From Gymnothorax reevesii (Eukaryota; Chordata; Actinopteri; Anguilliformes; Muraenidae): 64,000 nt of DNA. Below, one piece after another: positions 35,091 through 45,694 of this stretch. The stretch lies in assembly GCA_029721435.1 (NCBI GenBank), contig CM056573.1, positions 123,901,447 to 123,965,446 on the forward strand. Direction: 5' to 3'. Positions within the stretch are counted from its first letter, which is position 1, and the number at the start of each line of letters is the position of its first letter. The notes under the pieces were generated by a model. It did not search any database, was not told the DNA's origin, and worked only from the letters and a program-made list of their open reading frames with translations. Made by a program: the position numbers and the translations under genes.

Positions 35091-36732
35091 CCAGGCCATT
35101 GTGATGGATGCAGTATGTGGTTTAGCATTGTCTTGCTCCAATATGCAAGGCCTGCTCTGAAAGAGACATTGTCTGGATGGGAGTATTTGTTGTAGTAAAA
35201 CCTCTATATACTTTTCAGCATTGACAGTGCCTTTCCAGATGTGTAAGCTGCCCACATCATAGGCACTAATGCAACCCCATACCATCACAGATGAAGGAAC
35301 TGAGCGCTGATAACAAGCTGAATGGTCTCTCTCCTCTTTAGTCTGCACAACTCAGTGTCCATGGTTTCCAAAAATAATTTCAAAGTTTGATTAATCTGAC
35401 CGCAGAACAGTTTTCCATTTTGCCCCAGTCCATTTTAAATGAACTTTGGCCCAGAAAAGACGGCGATGTTTCTGGATCATGTTCACGTATGACTTCTTCT
35501 TTGAATAATACAACTTTAACTTGCATTTGTGGATTGAACGGCGGACTGTGTTCATAGACAATGATTTCTGGAGATATTCAAGAGCCCATGCAGTGTATTT
35601 CAGTGCAGAATCATGCCTGTTTTTACGCAGTGCAGCCTGTCGGCTCGAAGATCACAAGCATCTAATATTGACATTTGGCCTTGTCCCTAGTGCACAGAGA
35701 TTTCTCCAGATTCTCTGAATCTTTTGATGATATTATGCATTGTACTGTAGATGGTGGGATATTCAAAGTCTTCTCAATTTTAGATCGCGGAACATTTTTC
35801 TGAAATTGTTTCCCAATTTTTAGATGCAGGTTTTTGCAGATATGTGAACCTCTGCCCATCTTTACTTCTTCGAGACTCTGCCTTTCCAAAATATCTTTTA
35901 TTAGTACCACTTACACTTTTCCAGCCTTTTTTTTGCCCTGTTCCAACTTTTTTGAGATGTGTTGCTGCCATCAAATTCAAAATGAGCTGATAATTTTCAT
36001 GAAATGGTAAAGAGTCTCACTTTCAACATCTGATATGTTGTCTATGTCCTGTTGTGAATAAAACGTGGGCTTAGGAGATTTGCAAATCATTGCATTCTGT
36101 TTTTATTCACCTTTTAAACAACATCCCAACTTCATTGGAATTGGGGTTTGTATATATTTTGCAAAACACATCAGTATTAAAATGCAGAATCCTTCAGAGA
36201 TATCTGTTCTTGACAATCAAGTCATTGTTCCAGTCAAAGTATCACGTTATAGCCTTAATCAAAACATTTCAACCATTGCGTTACTCACCTTCATTTATTG
36301 CAGCTTGCTGCCTGTCCCAAATACATACCCTGGGATGCGCTCCAGGATGCTAATAATCCCCAAAACTCAGTTTTAGAAAATCAGTAAGCTATTGGGCTTT
36401 AAATAAATCCATTTGAATTTTTATTTACCCATTATTTATTTTCATACGATTTTCTAAAGGCTACCAGTGGGCGCAAGCCAAATCGCACAACAGATTATGG
36501 ATCAAGCTTTTGTGGTATGTAAACTCTCTTCACCTCTTTTTAGAACTTCCTTCGTTTATACTTTGTCACTAAAAAGGTCTCTGGACATAACTGTCAATTT
36601 CCACAAAGAGCCATGGCTCTGCACCAGAATTAGGCTCTGTGCAATTCTCAATATAACTAAGGAATTTAAATTTGTGACATTATATTTAGACAGTTAGATA
36701 TTTTTGACATTGTACAAATACAGATTTTTTTT

Positions 36733-37127
36733 GGTCACACTTTAGATTAAGTGTTACACAAAAAGTCTTTATACAGCGTGTATAATGCCTTCATAAATGA
36801 GACATAATATCTTCATAAATCATACGTAAGCAAATGGCATGCTTTGTAAAGGGTGAAATAACTCATCCTTATTCAGCATTTGATGCCAGATGTGACAATG
36901 TCACTTAGCTGACAGTCACCCTCTATAGTATTTAGCCACTGGCTAAGTGACATTCTCAGTTATATGACATCTGGCATCACATACTAAATAAGGATGTGTT
37001 ATTTCACCCTTTATAAAGCTTGACATTTCCTTATGTATGATTTATGAAGACATTATGTCTCATTTATGAAGGCATTATATATGCTGTATAAAACATTTAT
37101 GAGCAACACTTCATCTGAAGTGTGACC
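36733..37127. repeat. 395-bp near-perfect palindromic MITE
   Basis: The left arm starts GGTCACACTTTAGATTAAGT; the right arm, reverse-complemented, starts GGTCACACTTCAGATGAAGT. The arms are about 190 bases each with almost no loop, passing through ATAAATGAGACATAAT, AGGGTGAAATAA and AGCTAAGTGACA-type blocks. It is flanked by T-runs on both sides, perhaps a T-rich target duplication. Confidence 0.85.
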
Positions 37128-37988
37128 AATTTTTTTTTTATGACCCAAAAAAAAATTTAATCATTAGGCTCCATCATAAATGGATCTTATAATCTGGGGA
37201 TACAATAACAGCACTCTATGGCAGTGCTCACATATTGCCCTTTTATTGTCATCGCAAAACCAAAATATTTCCACACCCAGGATTTGGCCAATCGAGAGTA
37301 ATAAGGGCTTTATTTCCCTTTTGCTGCCGCATGCTTGGAAAGATCTTGAAAACGTGCTGCTCCCGCACTGGAAGTCGTCATTACGCATGTGTGACAAATG
37401 GTGGTTCGACACTTCCCTAAAGAAAATTGTGAACAGGACAACGTAAGAACAAAATCACATAATATCAGGCAGGAATTTTATTTGTACCACATATGAGGAT
37501 GAATAGTCCTTAAGTCCTTTTGTTTGGTGTAAAACTAATGATATGCTGTCCAGTGAAATCTGGCGCTGAGTGTTTATTAGATATTGGCAGGGTTTCCCCG
37601 AGTCAAGACCAGGCACAGCAATCAGACTTCCAGCTTAAGTAATCGACAGTCGCTGTAACCTAAGCGAGTGCTCGAGCTTCCGATTAACTGTCCGACCTCT
37701 ACTAATTAACACTCATAGCAATTACCCAAGCTGGCTCGATGTCCCAAATGACAGAAAAATTGCACTTGTTCCAAAACAATTATTTTAGAGAAATGGGAAA
37801 ATGCCATTGATGTCATTGTGTCCCTGGAGATATATTTCTTATTTTTTTTGCAATGTATGACATGAATGACCTGCAAAGTGCAGATCTCTCAGAACTGAAT
37901 TATACAGGGGATTTTCTGGGGGTGTGGGGATTTATTGCCTCACCTGGCAATCACAGTGAGAGTGTACAAAGCATAGATTTACACCCAC

Positions 37989-38092
37989 CTGCACTGCCTC
38001 TTGCCCCTGTGCACTCTCCTCCCCTCCCCAGTTTCCCCACTCCTCCCTGGGCGGCTTCCAGTCTGAGGCCTGGTCTACTTCTGAGGAGTCTT
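37989..38092 (-). CDS. mtdh: metadherin exon with the SND1-binding tryptophan motif
   Basis: Metadherin is an ER/nuclear scaffold protein that binds the nuclease SND1 and RNA-regulatory partners. This 104-bp exon encodes SSEVDQASDWKPPREEWGNW followed by GGEESAQGQEAVQ. Human MTDH reads, from memory, ADPNSDWNAPAEEWGNWVDEE. Thus both tryptophans that insert into SND1 pockets (human W394 and W401), their seven-residue spacing and the following GNW are kept. The acceptor is ATTGGCAG and the donor GTGGGT. The exon enters in phase 1, exactly continuing exon 54044-54118 (NSDF then E-DSSEV), and leaves in phase 0. This is the strongest single piece of evidence for the identity of the gene. Confidence 0.92.
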
Positions 38093-40442
38093 CTGCCAAT
38101 AAAAAAAAGCAGCAGTGAGACATTCTTCCACTGGCTTGTACTGGTAACCCTGATGACATGCCTCACACTGATATGGGGTCAGTATTCTCAGTAACAATTA
38201 CTAAGTAAAACCAACTGCAGCCCTTTTTCCTCCAGCTGTCCATGTTCCAGATTTGGAAGGATCTGGTTTTGCAGGGTGCAATTACCCATCAAACACGGTA
38301 AACCTGGGGAATGTTTCACAAAGCATAATTACTGAATTTGCTCAAGAACTGCACTGAGCAAAACTGGAACAGCCATTTTATTTTAAGCTTCTGTCCATGT
38401 TTAGGATTTTGGGAGAGTTCCCAGTTTTACTCGGTGCAGGTTTCCTGCCAACTCAGAAACTCAGCGCTCCTGCTTCGTGAAACAATTGCTAGGACATAAA
38501 AGCGCTTTTTTCACAATGAATCTGGCTGGACTGAAAGATAGCAGACCGCAGACCTGGCATCAATGAATATATTCCCCTTTTCCGTGCCACATGGAGCACT
38601 CTTGTTGAATAAAACACAATGCTAAATGAAGCCAAGCAGGCAGCTTTTACTTTGTAATGGATGGTTCCAAATGGTTTCAACACTATCTGTTCATGAGATC
38701 AAGAACAAAACAACCATCAGGTACAGTGGGCACGAAATTCCCACAAGCTCAATCAAAGACTTCTTGCCACGCCTAGTATCACAGACTAATAACCCAATCT
38801 CAGACTTCGGAATTAAAACTACAGGTTTGTTTGCAGGGTCTTGATAGTGTTGAAATGCGAGAACAGTAGTCTCATTAAGGAGCCATGATGCCTGTGGTGA
38901 CTGAGGATGCGATAAGATTTCCTGTGGCGAACACAGTAATAGTGATGTCATAATGAGCTTTTACAGATGAAAGGGAGGGGGGTGGGGGCTTCTCTGTTCC
39001 TGCCCACAGTGCAGAGTGATGCGTAAGTGATCTCCACTGCTAGTTCTTCAGGGGAATGGTAGACTGCACCTAGCTATCAGGCCTGTCTAAGAGTTTAAGA
39101 GCTTCAATTAAACCAAATAATGGTGCCCACCATGCCATAAACTCCAGCAAATGCCATCTCTTATTCGAAGATGGTTTATGTAGTGCTTTTGACACGTCCA
39201 GTTGGTCATAGCTGGGGCTCTAATTGGTATTAAGCAACCTGGTTGCAATTTTTTTTCTACCTGCCATTGCTATATTTGTTTTGCTGGGTTCCAGCAGCTG
39301 ACACTACATGGCTTGCTGGCGCAGGTTAGGGTTAGGGAGGAGCCAAAACTATGGCAATGGATAAAACGGGCTGGTCAACATTCAGAAGGTAGAGTACTGC
39401 TTGTGATTACACGGGTGTACTAGTTAGCTGTGTGGCTTGTTCAGCACATAATATGGTGTCTTAACCCAGATTGAGCTGGTTTAGTCTGATTTTCAGGAGG
39501 GTGTGGAGTCCAGACACATTAACGCCAACATTTACAGTTGGTTAAAATTAATGCACACATATGCCGGCAGCAGAGATGGCAGCCATCCAATGACTGGAGT
39601 GTACCTTCCCTGCTGTTGCCAATAATAGGATGGTTCTGAGGCACAGACTTGAGTCTGAAACCTGCACTGACAGGAACATAAAATTATGGGATGAGACTAC
39701 ATAACACTGTCAGGACGCAGCCGAGCTCTGAGGTGAGCAAAAGAATGATAAGAGCAAATTCAAGAACATCAATGAACAATAACTTTCTGATGGTCGTTAA
39801 GTCCCCACTAGCCTCAGGGACAGTGATCTGTATTGTGAACCCCTATCAGGTCTGGGAAAAGGAGGCATTATCAAAGCCTTCGTAAGTGTCCTTCCTCTAA
39901 AAGGAGAGCCAACCATTATGGGTCGTGAGTGTCTCGTCCATCTTTCAAAAGTTCAGGCTCATTTTCTCCATTATACTGCTGTATTCATCACAGCTATTCC
40001 CCAGAAGTAAGTACTGTCAGTCATTTTCTTTCCAAGAATGAGAGCAGCAAGCAAAAAAGCAATAACCAGATGCTGGCTTAAGAGAACCTCCTACCCTGAC
40101 CCAATGGAGAAACATAATGAATGACATATATAGTATTGAATGTATAACTTTTACTTAGAGGTTACAGAAGGAAAAAGGAAAAGAATACTGGGCTAAATGG
40201 GTTGCATATTTAGCTGATGTAGAGTGTGATAGCTGAAATTGTTGTAAGTAAACGTTTGAACCAAAGCGTGTCATCCTGTGACTAGCATCTTCTACATGTT
40301 TTATTCAATGTGACTTCATGTGTGTATACGACCTCATGTTTGTGTTATAAAAAGGAAATAAAGTAATAAAAAGAAATCAATTACCTGCATTCAGGAGTCT
40401 AATTAGCTGCAGATTGATTCGCCACTGTCCTGTTGTCTCCCA

Positions 40443-42847
40443 CAGTGACGTGCAGTCGGAGGTTAGTTTGGTGAGGCAGAAACCTTCCCTTTGCTTGATT
40501 AGCAATCAGACGATTAACTAATTTCATAAGACTATTCGGCAGAATGACGGGCCAGTTTAAGTTTCCGTGGCGTAATTACTCAGTAGGCAATATCGAACTT
40601 GAAATGCTCACGAAACTGCAGATTTGCGAGTATTAGCTTACAGGAAGCCAGAGACGTGCGGTGAGGCAGTGACCCAAACTTTTATCACAGGATTTTGTGG
40701 ACCTGTTCCCAGGTACTATTCCTGATTGACAATGAAAACAATCAAGACCAAGCTTATATTGATAGAGGAGATAATAACTTCATTCACATATACGCTGCAA
40801 TTCGAGACTGCAAGGATGGAAATCTGTATAATCAATCAGAAAAAATTCTCGGCTCTCGGTAATTCTGTATATCATTTAAAAATTTTGTTAATCAGATTAC
40901 GAAAGAAGACTGAAAATAAACGCCTGCTTTTTGTTTGGGTGTACAAAACCCAAAACCAGTGAAGTTGGCACGTTATGTAAATCGTAGATAAAAACAGAAT
41001 ACAATGATTTGCAAATGCTTTTCAACTTATACTCAATTGAATACACTGCAAAGACAAGATGTTTAATGTTCAAACTGAGAAACTTAATTTTTTTTTGCAA
41101 ATAATCATTAACTTAGAATTTAAAGGCAGCAACACATTGCAAAAAAGTTGGCACAGGGGCCTTTTTACCACTGTGTTACATCGCCTTTCCTTTTAACGAC
41201 ACTCAGTAAACGTTTGGGAACTGAGGAGACCAATTTTTGAAGCTTTTCAGGTGGAACTCTTTCCCATTCTTGCTTGATGTGCAGCTTAAGTTGTTCAACA
41301 GTCCGGGGTCTCCGTTGTCGTATTTTACGCTTCATAATGCGCCACACATTTTCAATGGGAGACAGGTCTGGACTACAGGCAGGCCAGTCTCGTACTCGCA
41401 CTCTTTTACTACAGAACCATGCTGTTGTAACACATGCAGAATGTGGCTTGGCATTGTTTTGCTGAAATAAGCAGGGGCGTCATGAAAAGACGTTGCTTGG
41501 ATGGCAACATATGTTGCTCCAAAACCTGTATGTACCTTTCAGCATTAATGGTGCCTTCACATATGTGTAAGTTGCCCATGCCTTGGGCACTAATACACCT
41601 CCATACCATCACAGATGCTGGCTTTTGAACTTTGCGCCTATAACAGTCCGGATGGATCTTTTCCTCTTTGGTCCGGAGGACACGACGTCCACAGTTTCCA
41701 AAAACAATTTGAAATGTGGACTCGTCAGACCACAGAACACTTTTCCACTTTGCATCAGTCCATCTTGGATGAGCTTGGGCCCAGCGAAGCTGGCGGCATT
41801 TCTGGATGCTGTTGATAAATGGCTTTCACTTTGGATTGTAGAGTTTTAACTTGCACTTGCAGATGTAGCGACGAACTGTAGTTACTGACAGTGGTTTTCT
41901 GAAGTGTTCCTGAGCCCATGTGGTGATGTCCTTTACACACTGATGTCGGTTTTTGATGCAGTACCGCCTGAGGGACCGAAGGTCACGGGCATTCAATGTT
42001 GGTTTTCGGTCTTGTTGCTTACGTGCAGTGATTTCTCCAGATTCTCTGAACCTTTTGACGATATTACGGACCGTAGATGATGAAATCCCTAAATTTCTTG
42101 CAATAGCTCGTTGAGGAATGTTGTTTTTAAACTGTTCGATAATCAGCTCACGCTTTGTGTTCACTAAGTGGTGACCCTCGCCCCATCCTTGTTTGTGAAT
42201 GACTGAGCATTTCAGGGAAGCTGCTTTTATACCCAATCATGGCACCCGCCTGTTCCCAATTAGCCCATTCACCTGTGGGATGTTCCAAATAAGTGTTTGA
42301 TGAGCATTCCTCAACTCTCTCAGTCTTTTTTGCCACTTGTGCCAGCTTTTTTGAAACATATTGCAGGCATCAAATTCCAAATGAGCTAATATTTGCAAAA
42401 AATTACAAAGTTTACCTGTTCGAACATTAACTAACTTGTCTTTGCAGTGTATTCAATTGAATATAGGTTGAAAAGGATTTGCAAATCATTGCATTCTGTT
42501 TTTATTTACGATTCGCACAACGTGCCAACTTCACTGGTTTTGGGGTTTGTAAAAGCGCGTATTTAAAGGAGAATACATTATAGGCTATTGATTAGGCATT
42601 GAACTCTGAATAAGTCGAACTGCGTTAATATTTTTTGATGACATTGCTTCGGCCTCCTGGAAACAAGTACGCGCAAATCTGCTGTTGAGCATTTCGGGTT
42701 CGATGTACTGAGCAATAACGCCGCGGAAACTTAAACTGGCCCGTCATTCTGCCGAATAGTCTGACTAATCTAGTTAATCGTCTGATTGCTAATCAAGCAA
42801 AGGAGAGGTTTGTGCCTCACCAAACCAACCTCCACCGCACGTCACTG
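40443..42847. mobile_element. hAT-type element, perfect 8-bp target duplication, with Tc1 nested in its loop
   Basis: GTCTCCCA lies on both sides (40435-40442 and 42848-42855). The ends are CAGTGACGTGCAGTCGGAGG and, reverse-complemented, CAGTGACGTGCGGTGGAGGT. The arms run for about 200 bases, sharing CTTGATTAGCAATCAGACGA, TATTCGGCAGAATGACGGGC and AGTTTAAGTTTCCG. Without the Tc1 the element is about 800 bp and has no coding frame, so it was mobilised in trans. Confidence 0.93.
40944..42549 (-). pseudogene. Tc1/mariner element, 1,606 bp, minus strand, with decayed transposase
   Basis: TA flanks (40942-40943 and 42550-42551) and ends CAAAACCCAAAACCAGTGAA / CAAACCCCAAAACCAGTGAA mark a complete copy of the same family as 31269-32878. 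The transposase is readable in blocks. At 41826-42236 the helix-turn-helix region EQFKNNIPQRAIARNLGI continues to RRYICKCKLKLYNPK. Then comes a short block with GTINAERYIQVLEQHMLPSK at 41409-41612. The last block, at 41165-41401, has DWPACSPDLSPIENVWRIMK and ends KRKGDVTQW. Frame breaks separate the blocks, and the DNAKPH block is altered (AKQCQATF-like). Confidence 0.93.
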
Positions 42848-43015
42848 GTCTCCCATAATGTAATTCTTCAGAATATACAAATACTGACCCAATATGAACA
42901 GTATGCATTTATTCTTCATGGAATGCTAAAGCCTTTTTCTCATGAGGGGGTAAGTGGGCAAACAAAACTTGAAAATCAACTAAATAAGAACTAGAAAAGC
43001 ACTCAAGAGAGCACA

Positions 43016-43282
43016 GAACCTCCGCCAGGGGGCAGCAAAGCCAAAAACACGGCGACTGGAACTCCGGCCCATTGGAAAGACTTGAAATCTTGAACTTTGG
43101 CATATATCTCAGCAGTACTTTGGCCTAGATATGCCAAAATTTAATCACCTCTTCCTTGAGTTAATATCCACCTACCCTGAAAATTTCGTCAAAATCCAGC
43201 CTTAAGTTTTTGAGTTATGTTGTACACAAACAAACCAACAAACAAACGGCACCGAAAACATATACCTCCTCGGCTGAGGTTA
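43016..43282. repeat. repeat with GAACCTCCGCC / GGCTGAGGTTA ends
   Basis: GAACCTCCGCCAGGGGGCAG at the left and CCTCCTCGGCTGAGGTT at the right form a short imperfect terminal inverted repeat. The interior has AAAATTTCGTCAAAATCCAG and a (CAAA)n run. Repeats of this layout are common in fish genomes. The class is uncertain (MITE or a non-LTR tail). Confidence 0.55.
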
Positions 43283-43375
43283 AAAATGAACTGATTGTTT
43301 AAATTCAAAAATAGTGGCAAAGCAACTGCGCCTGCTTGGCCAAACGTGGCCAAAATGGAACGCCCACTATTGGCC

Positions 43376-44285
43376 AAAGTATTGGTCCGATTGGGCTGAA
43401 AATTGAACTTGGTCTGGACCTTAAGATGCAATATACACACATATAAAATATGTAAAGGATTGGTGCAAAACTGAAGACACGAGAGTGCAGACAAGCCAAA
43501 AGTGTATGCAGCACGCACGCATGACATACCACCATGAAAGCCCCTTGGCTGCAGCATGCCCAAAATTGAACTGGGGCTAGATCTTGGGTCCATATACATG
43601 CAAATGAAATATGAAAAGGATCCGTTGAAAACTGAAGGCACTATTGCAGTGAAAGAAAATCTGTGCATTTTACGACCTCTGATCTACATAACCTTTAAAA
43701 TAAGGTCAAATCAAAAACCTATTACATATATGATGGACCTGTAGCAGGCCGAGGGAGGGCCTCCTTCGGCCTGCTACATTCTGGCGTAATCGGCAGGATC
43801 TGGGGCATCCTAATGGATGGCAGCATGCGTCAAGCATGGAGCGTGAGGACACGCTCACGAAAGAGGGGGAGAGATGTGACAGTTGATGGGTCCTGTCACT
43901 GGAAGTGTCTCCTAATAAGTACGTGCCCTGGCTACCTTGCCAACGAGCCTGGCTCTTTGGCGATGTGGTCAGCGTGCATGACTCTTACCCGGGAGTCTGG
44001 AGGTTCAAGTCCCCGCCCGGGCCCTCCTTCGGCCTGCTACAGACCCTTGGCAGAAAAACCTACAGTAAAAATTTGAGCATCTTAGCTCGTTGAATAGGGG
44101 AGCTAGAGCGGTTTGAAGATTTGCAGAAAAAGCCACCTGGTGGCCAAACGAAGAATGGCAGCACACCCAAAATCAAATTCAGGCTAGATCTTGGGCCCAC
44201 ATACATGCATATAAAATATGAAAAGGATCTGTGGAAAACTGAAAGCTGTATTACGCTGAAACGACAATTGTACACGTACTAACGC
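43376..44285. repeat. three dispersed copies of one about 120-bp unit
   Basis: Copies lie at about 43376-43500, 43552-43680 and 44152-44285. All share a CTAGATCTTGGG(T/C)CCA-like block, then ATACATGCA, then AAATATGAAAAGGAT and AAAACTGAA. The second and third are about 80% alike; the first is weaker. They cause the look-alike minus-strand open frames (FSYFICMYMDPRSS and FSYFICMYVGPRSS) that I do not regard as genes. Confidence 0.6.
43739..44041 (+). mobile_element. TIR-bounded element carrying a tRNA-like (Pol III) module
   Basis: Ends TGTAGCAGGCCGAGGGAGGG and, reverse-complemented, TGTAGCAGGCCGAAGGAGGG lie inside GACC on each side (43735-43738 and 44042-44045), a possible 4-bp target duplication. 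Just inside the left end a second GGCCTGCTACA makes a local hairpin. Near the right end (about 43948-44020) is a tRNA-like stretch: GACTC and GAGTC form a 5-bp anticodon-type stem, followed by a clear B box GGTTCAAGTCC (44002-44012). The A box is weak. It is most simply a tRNA-derived SINE-like module captured in, or bounded by, a short foldback element. Confidence 0.6.
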
Positions 44286-44799
44286 ATGCACAACAGACCA
44301 CCACTAATGACCCTAAGCACAGCATTAGCCCGTTGGGCCTGTTGGCCAAGCAGACTAAAAATTGCAATTTTTATTGGAGAAAAAACCAGCTTGGAATTGG
44401 CAGTATTTCAGTTACTGTTTTGGCAAGTTAGGTTTTTAGATATACTTGCGCAGCAAAGGTGAAAGAACTACGCTTGCAGGTCAGATACCTAAATGGTCCC
44501 CCATTGCGTAAAACATGTTTTTCTGGCCCATACATATTTATAATGGTCATCCTTCAGCCCAGCACACTATGAGAATGTAAAAAGTGAAAGCCCCTGTTTT
44601 GTTTCCATAGTCTGCCTACTAGGTAGGCATGTGCCTCTACATGGCCACTTTGTTTTGGCTCCCATTGTTGTGTAACAGGAGTCAGGCAATTGTGCCTGCC
44701 CATGTCTGTACCACCTATGCTGTAGATAAACACTCCCACGCCTCTCCCCTGCTGTCTGTGTGCAAGCAATCATTGCTCTTCTTCGCTGCAATAGACTTT

Positions 44800-45096
44800 C
44801 AGAGGTCAAAGTTTGGGGAGAGACACGCCATCTGCTCAGTTTTTGGTCGCAGAAACCAGGAGAAATGATTATTTTTGTCTTCCGATGCTGGAAGTGAATA
44901 CAAACCATGGTTACAATTTATTTATAACAATGTTCCAGCTGCAGTTGCTGATAATTTGTTTGTTTGTGCGAACCACTTTAACTCAGACTGCTCCACCAAC
45001 CATCGTCAGTACAACACTGGCTTTTGGAAGAAACTGACCCTAAAGTTGGTTCCTTACAAACTATTCAAGACCCAACAGCTGTAAATGTGCATTCGG
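44800..45096 (+). pseudogene. broken THAP zinc-finger exon
   Basis: Plus-strand frames give FGERHAICSVFGRRNQEK, then after a shift EYKPWLQFIYNNVPAAVADN and LFVCANHFNSDC. After another shift come TIQDPTAVNVHS and a GTAAGT donor at about 45096. Order and spacing fit a THAP domain (C-x-n-C ... W ... C-x2-H), with the second cysteine changed to arginine (usual CxVFGC appears as CSVFGR) and the C-x2-H pair (VCANHF) intact. Two frame shifts prevent a functional product. Because it ends at a splice-donor-like site it looks like an exon of a THAP-containing gene or of a P-element-like transposon, not a processed copy. No downstream exon is visible. Confidence 0.6.
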
Positions 45097-45694
45097 TAAG
45101 TGCCACCACTTTGAGATAATGTTTACAGTTTTTTAAAGTGCAGTTCGCTAGCAAGCAACACTGAATTCCAAGTGTAACGGCAGTTAAATTGGTATGGATT
45201 AGTTGTTGCTGTAGTGAGCACACTCCTAACAAAAAGTTAAGCTAATGTTACAATGCTAGCTGGCTAGCTAAAATGCACACAGTACCTGCCCGCAATCATT
45301 ATGTAGTTTATTAGCTAGTTTGCTAGCAAGCTAGATACTCAGTTGACTGAATTTAGAAACCTTTTCTTGTACAAATGTGAATGTGCGATTCACTGACTGA
45401 ATAACAGAGAGATGCAGTTTGCTCAATGCTAACATAATGGCAATTCCTATTAAGGCGCTAACAGCAATTAGCATGCAATTACAATAATTTCAGTCCAGCA
45501 ATATACTAAGTTTTGAGCTCGCTAGTCTTATTTGGCCAGAGGCAATTTAGGAACTAACAAAATGGGTGAATTCAGTTTGGGAGAGTAGAGCATTCCCATT
45601 AAACTGAATGATACTGGCCTGTGGCCTAGTTAAACTATTATGGTGACTGCATGGCAGAATACATGGTGAATGTAAGTACCATTTTTGCCAAGAC

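Larger units (their letters stand above)
33458..36150 (-). mobile_element. Tc1/mariner element with complete ends, split by a 1.2-kb insertion
   Basis: Ends are CAAACCCCGATTCCAATGAA and, reverse-complemented, CAAACCCCAATTCCAATGAA, flanked by TA (33456-33457 and 36151-36152). Minus-strand transposase pieces include [20 protein letters not shown] and LEQDNAKPHTASITMAW at 35086-35310, and a helix-turn-helix piece at 35780-35910 (IGKQFQKNVPRSKIEKTLN). The frame runs into the insertion directly after TASITMAW and resumes beyond it near 33730-33925. It is non-functional. Confidence 0.9.
28398..37988 (-). other. mtdh: mtdh intron(s), transposon-rich (9.6 kb)
   Basis: It contains foldback element A (29814-30820), a small MITE (30839-31041), a nearly full-frame Tc1 (31269-32878), a second Tc1 (33458-36150) with a large insertion and a 395-bp palindrome (36733-37127). 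In mammals a Lys-rich segment is encoded between the tryptophan motif and the C-terminus. I searched the non-transposon parts of this interval for it without success, so an exon may be missed or lost here. The plus and minus frames at 37164-37446 show no clear domain. Confidence 0.6.

Noticed and set aside
37164..37446. Overlapping 82- and 88-codon frames on both strands
   Set aside because: Each is open on the opposite strand of the other, with no domain and no fitting splice phase; probably chance.
43189..43668. 159-codon minus-strand frame with partner frames at 43305-43535 and 44060-44275
   Set aside because: The similarity between the frames comes from the three-copy DNA repeat; frames differ and no domain is seen.
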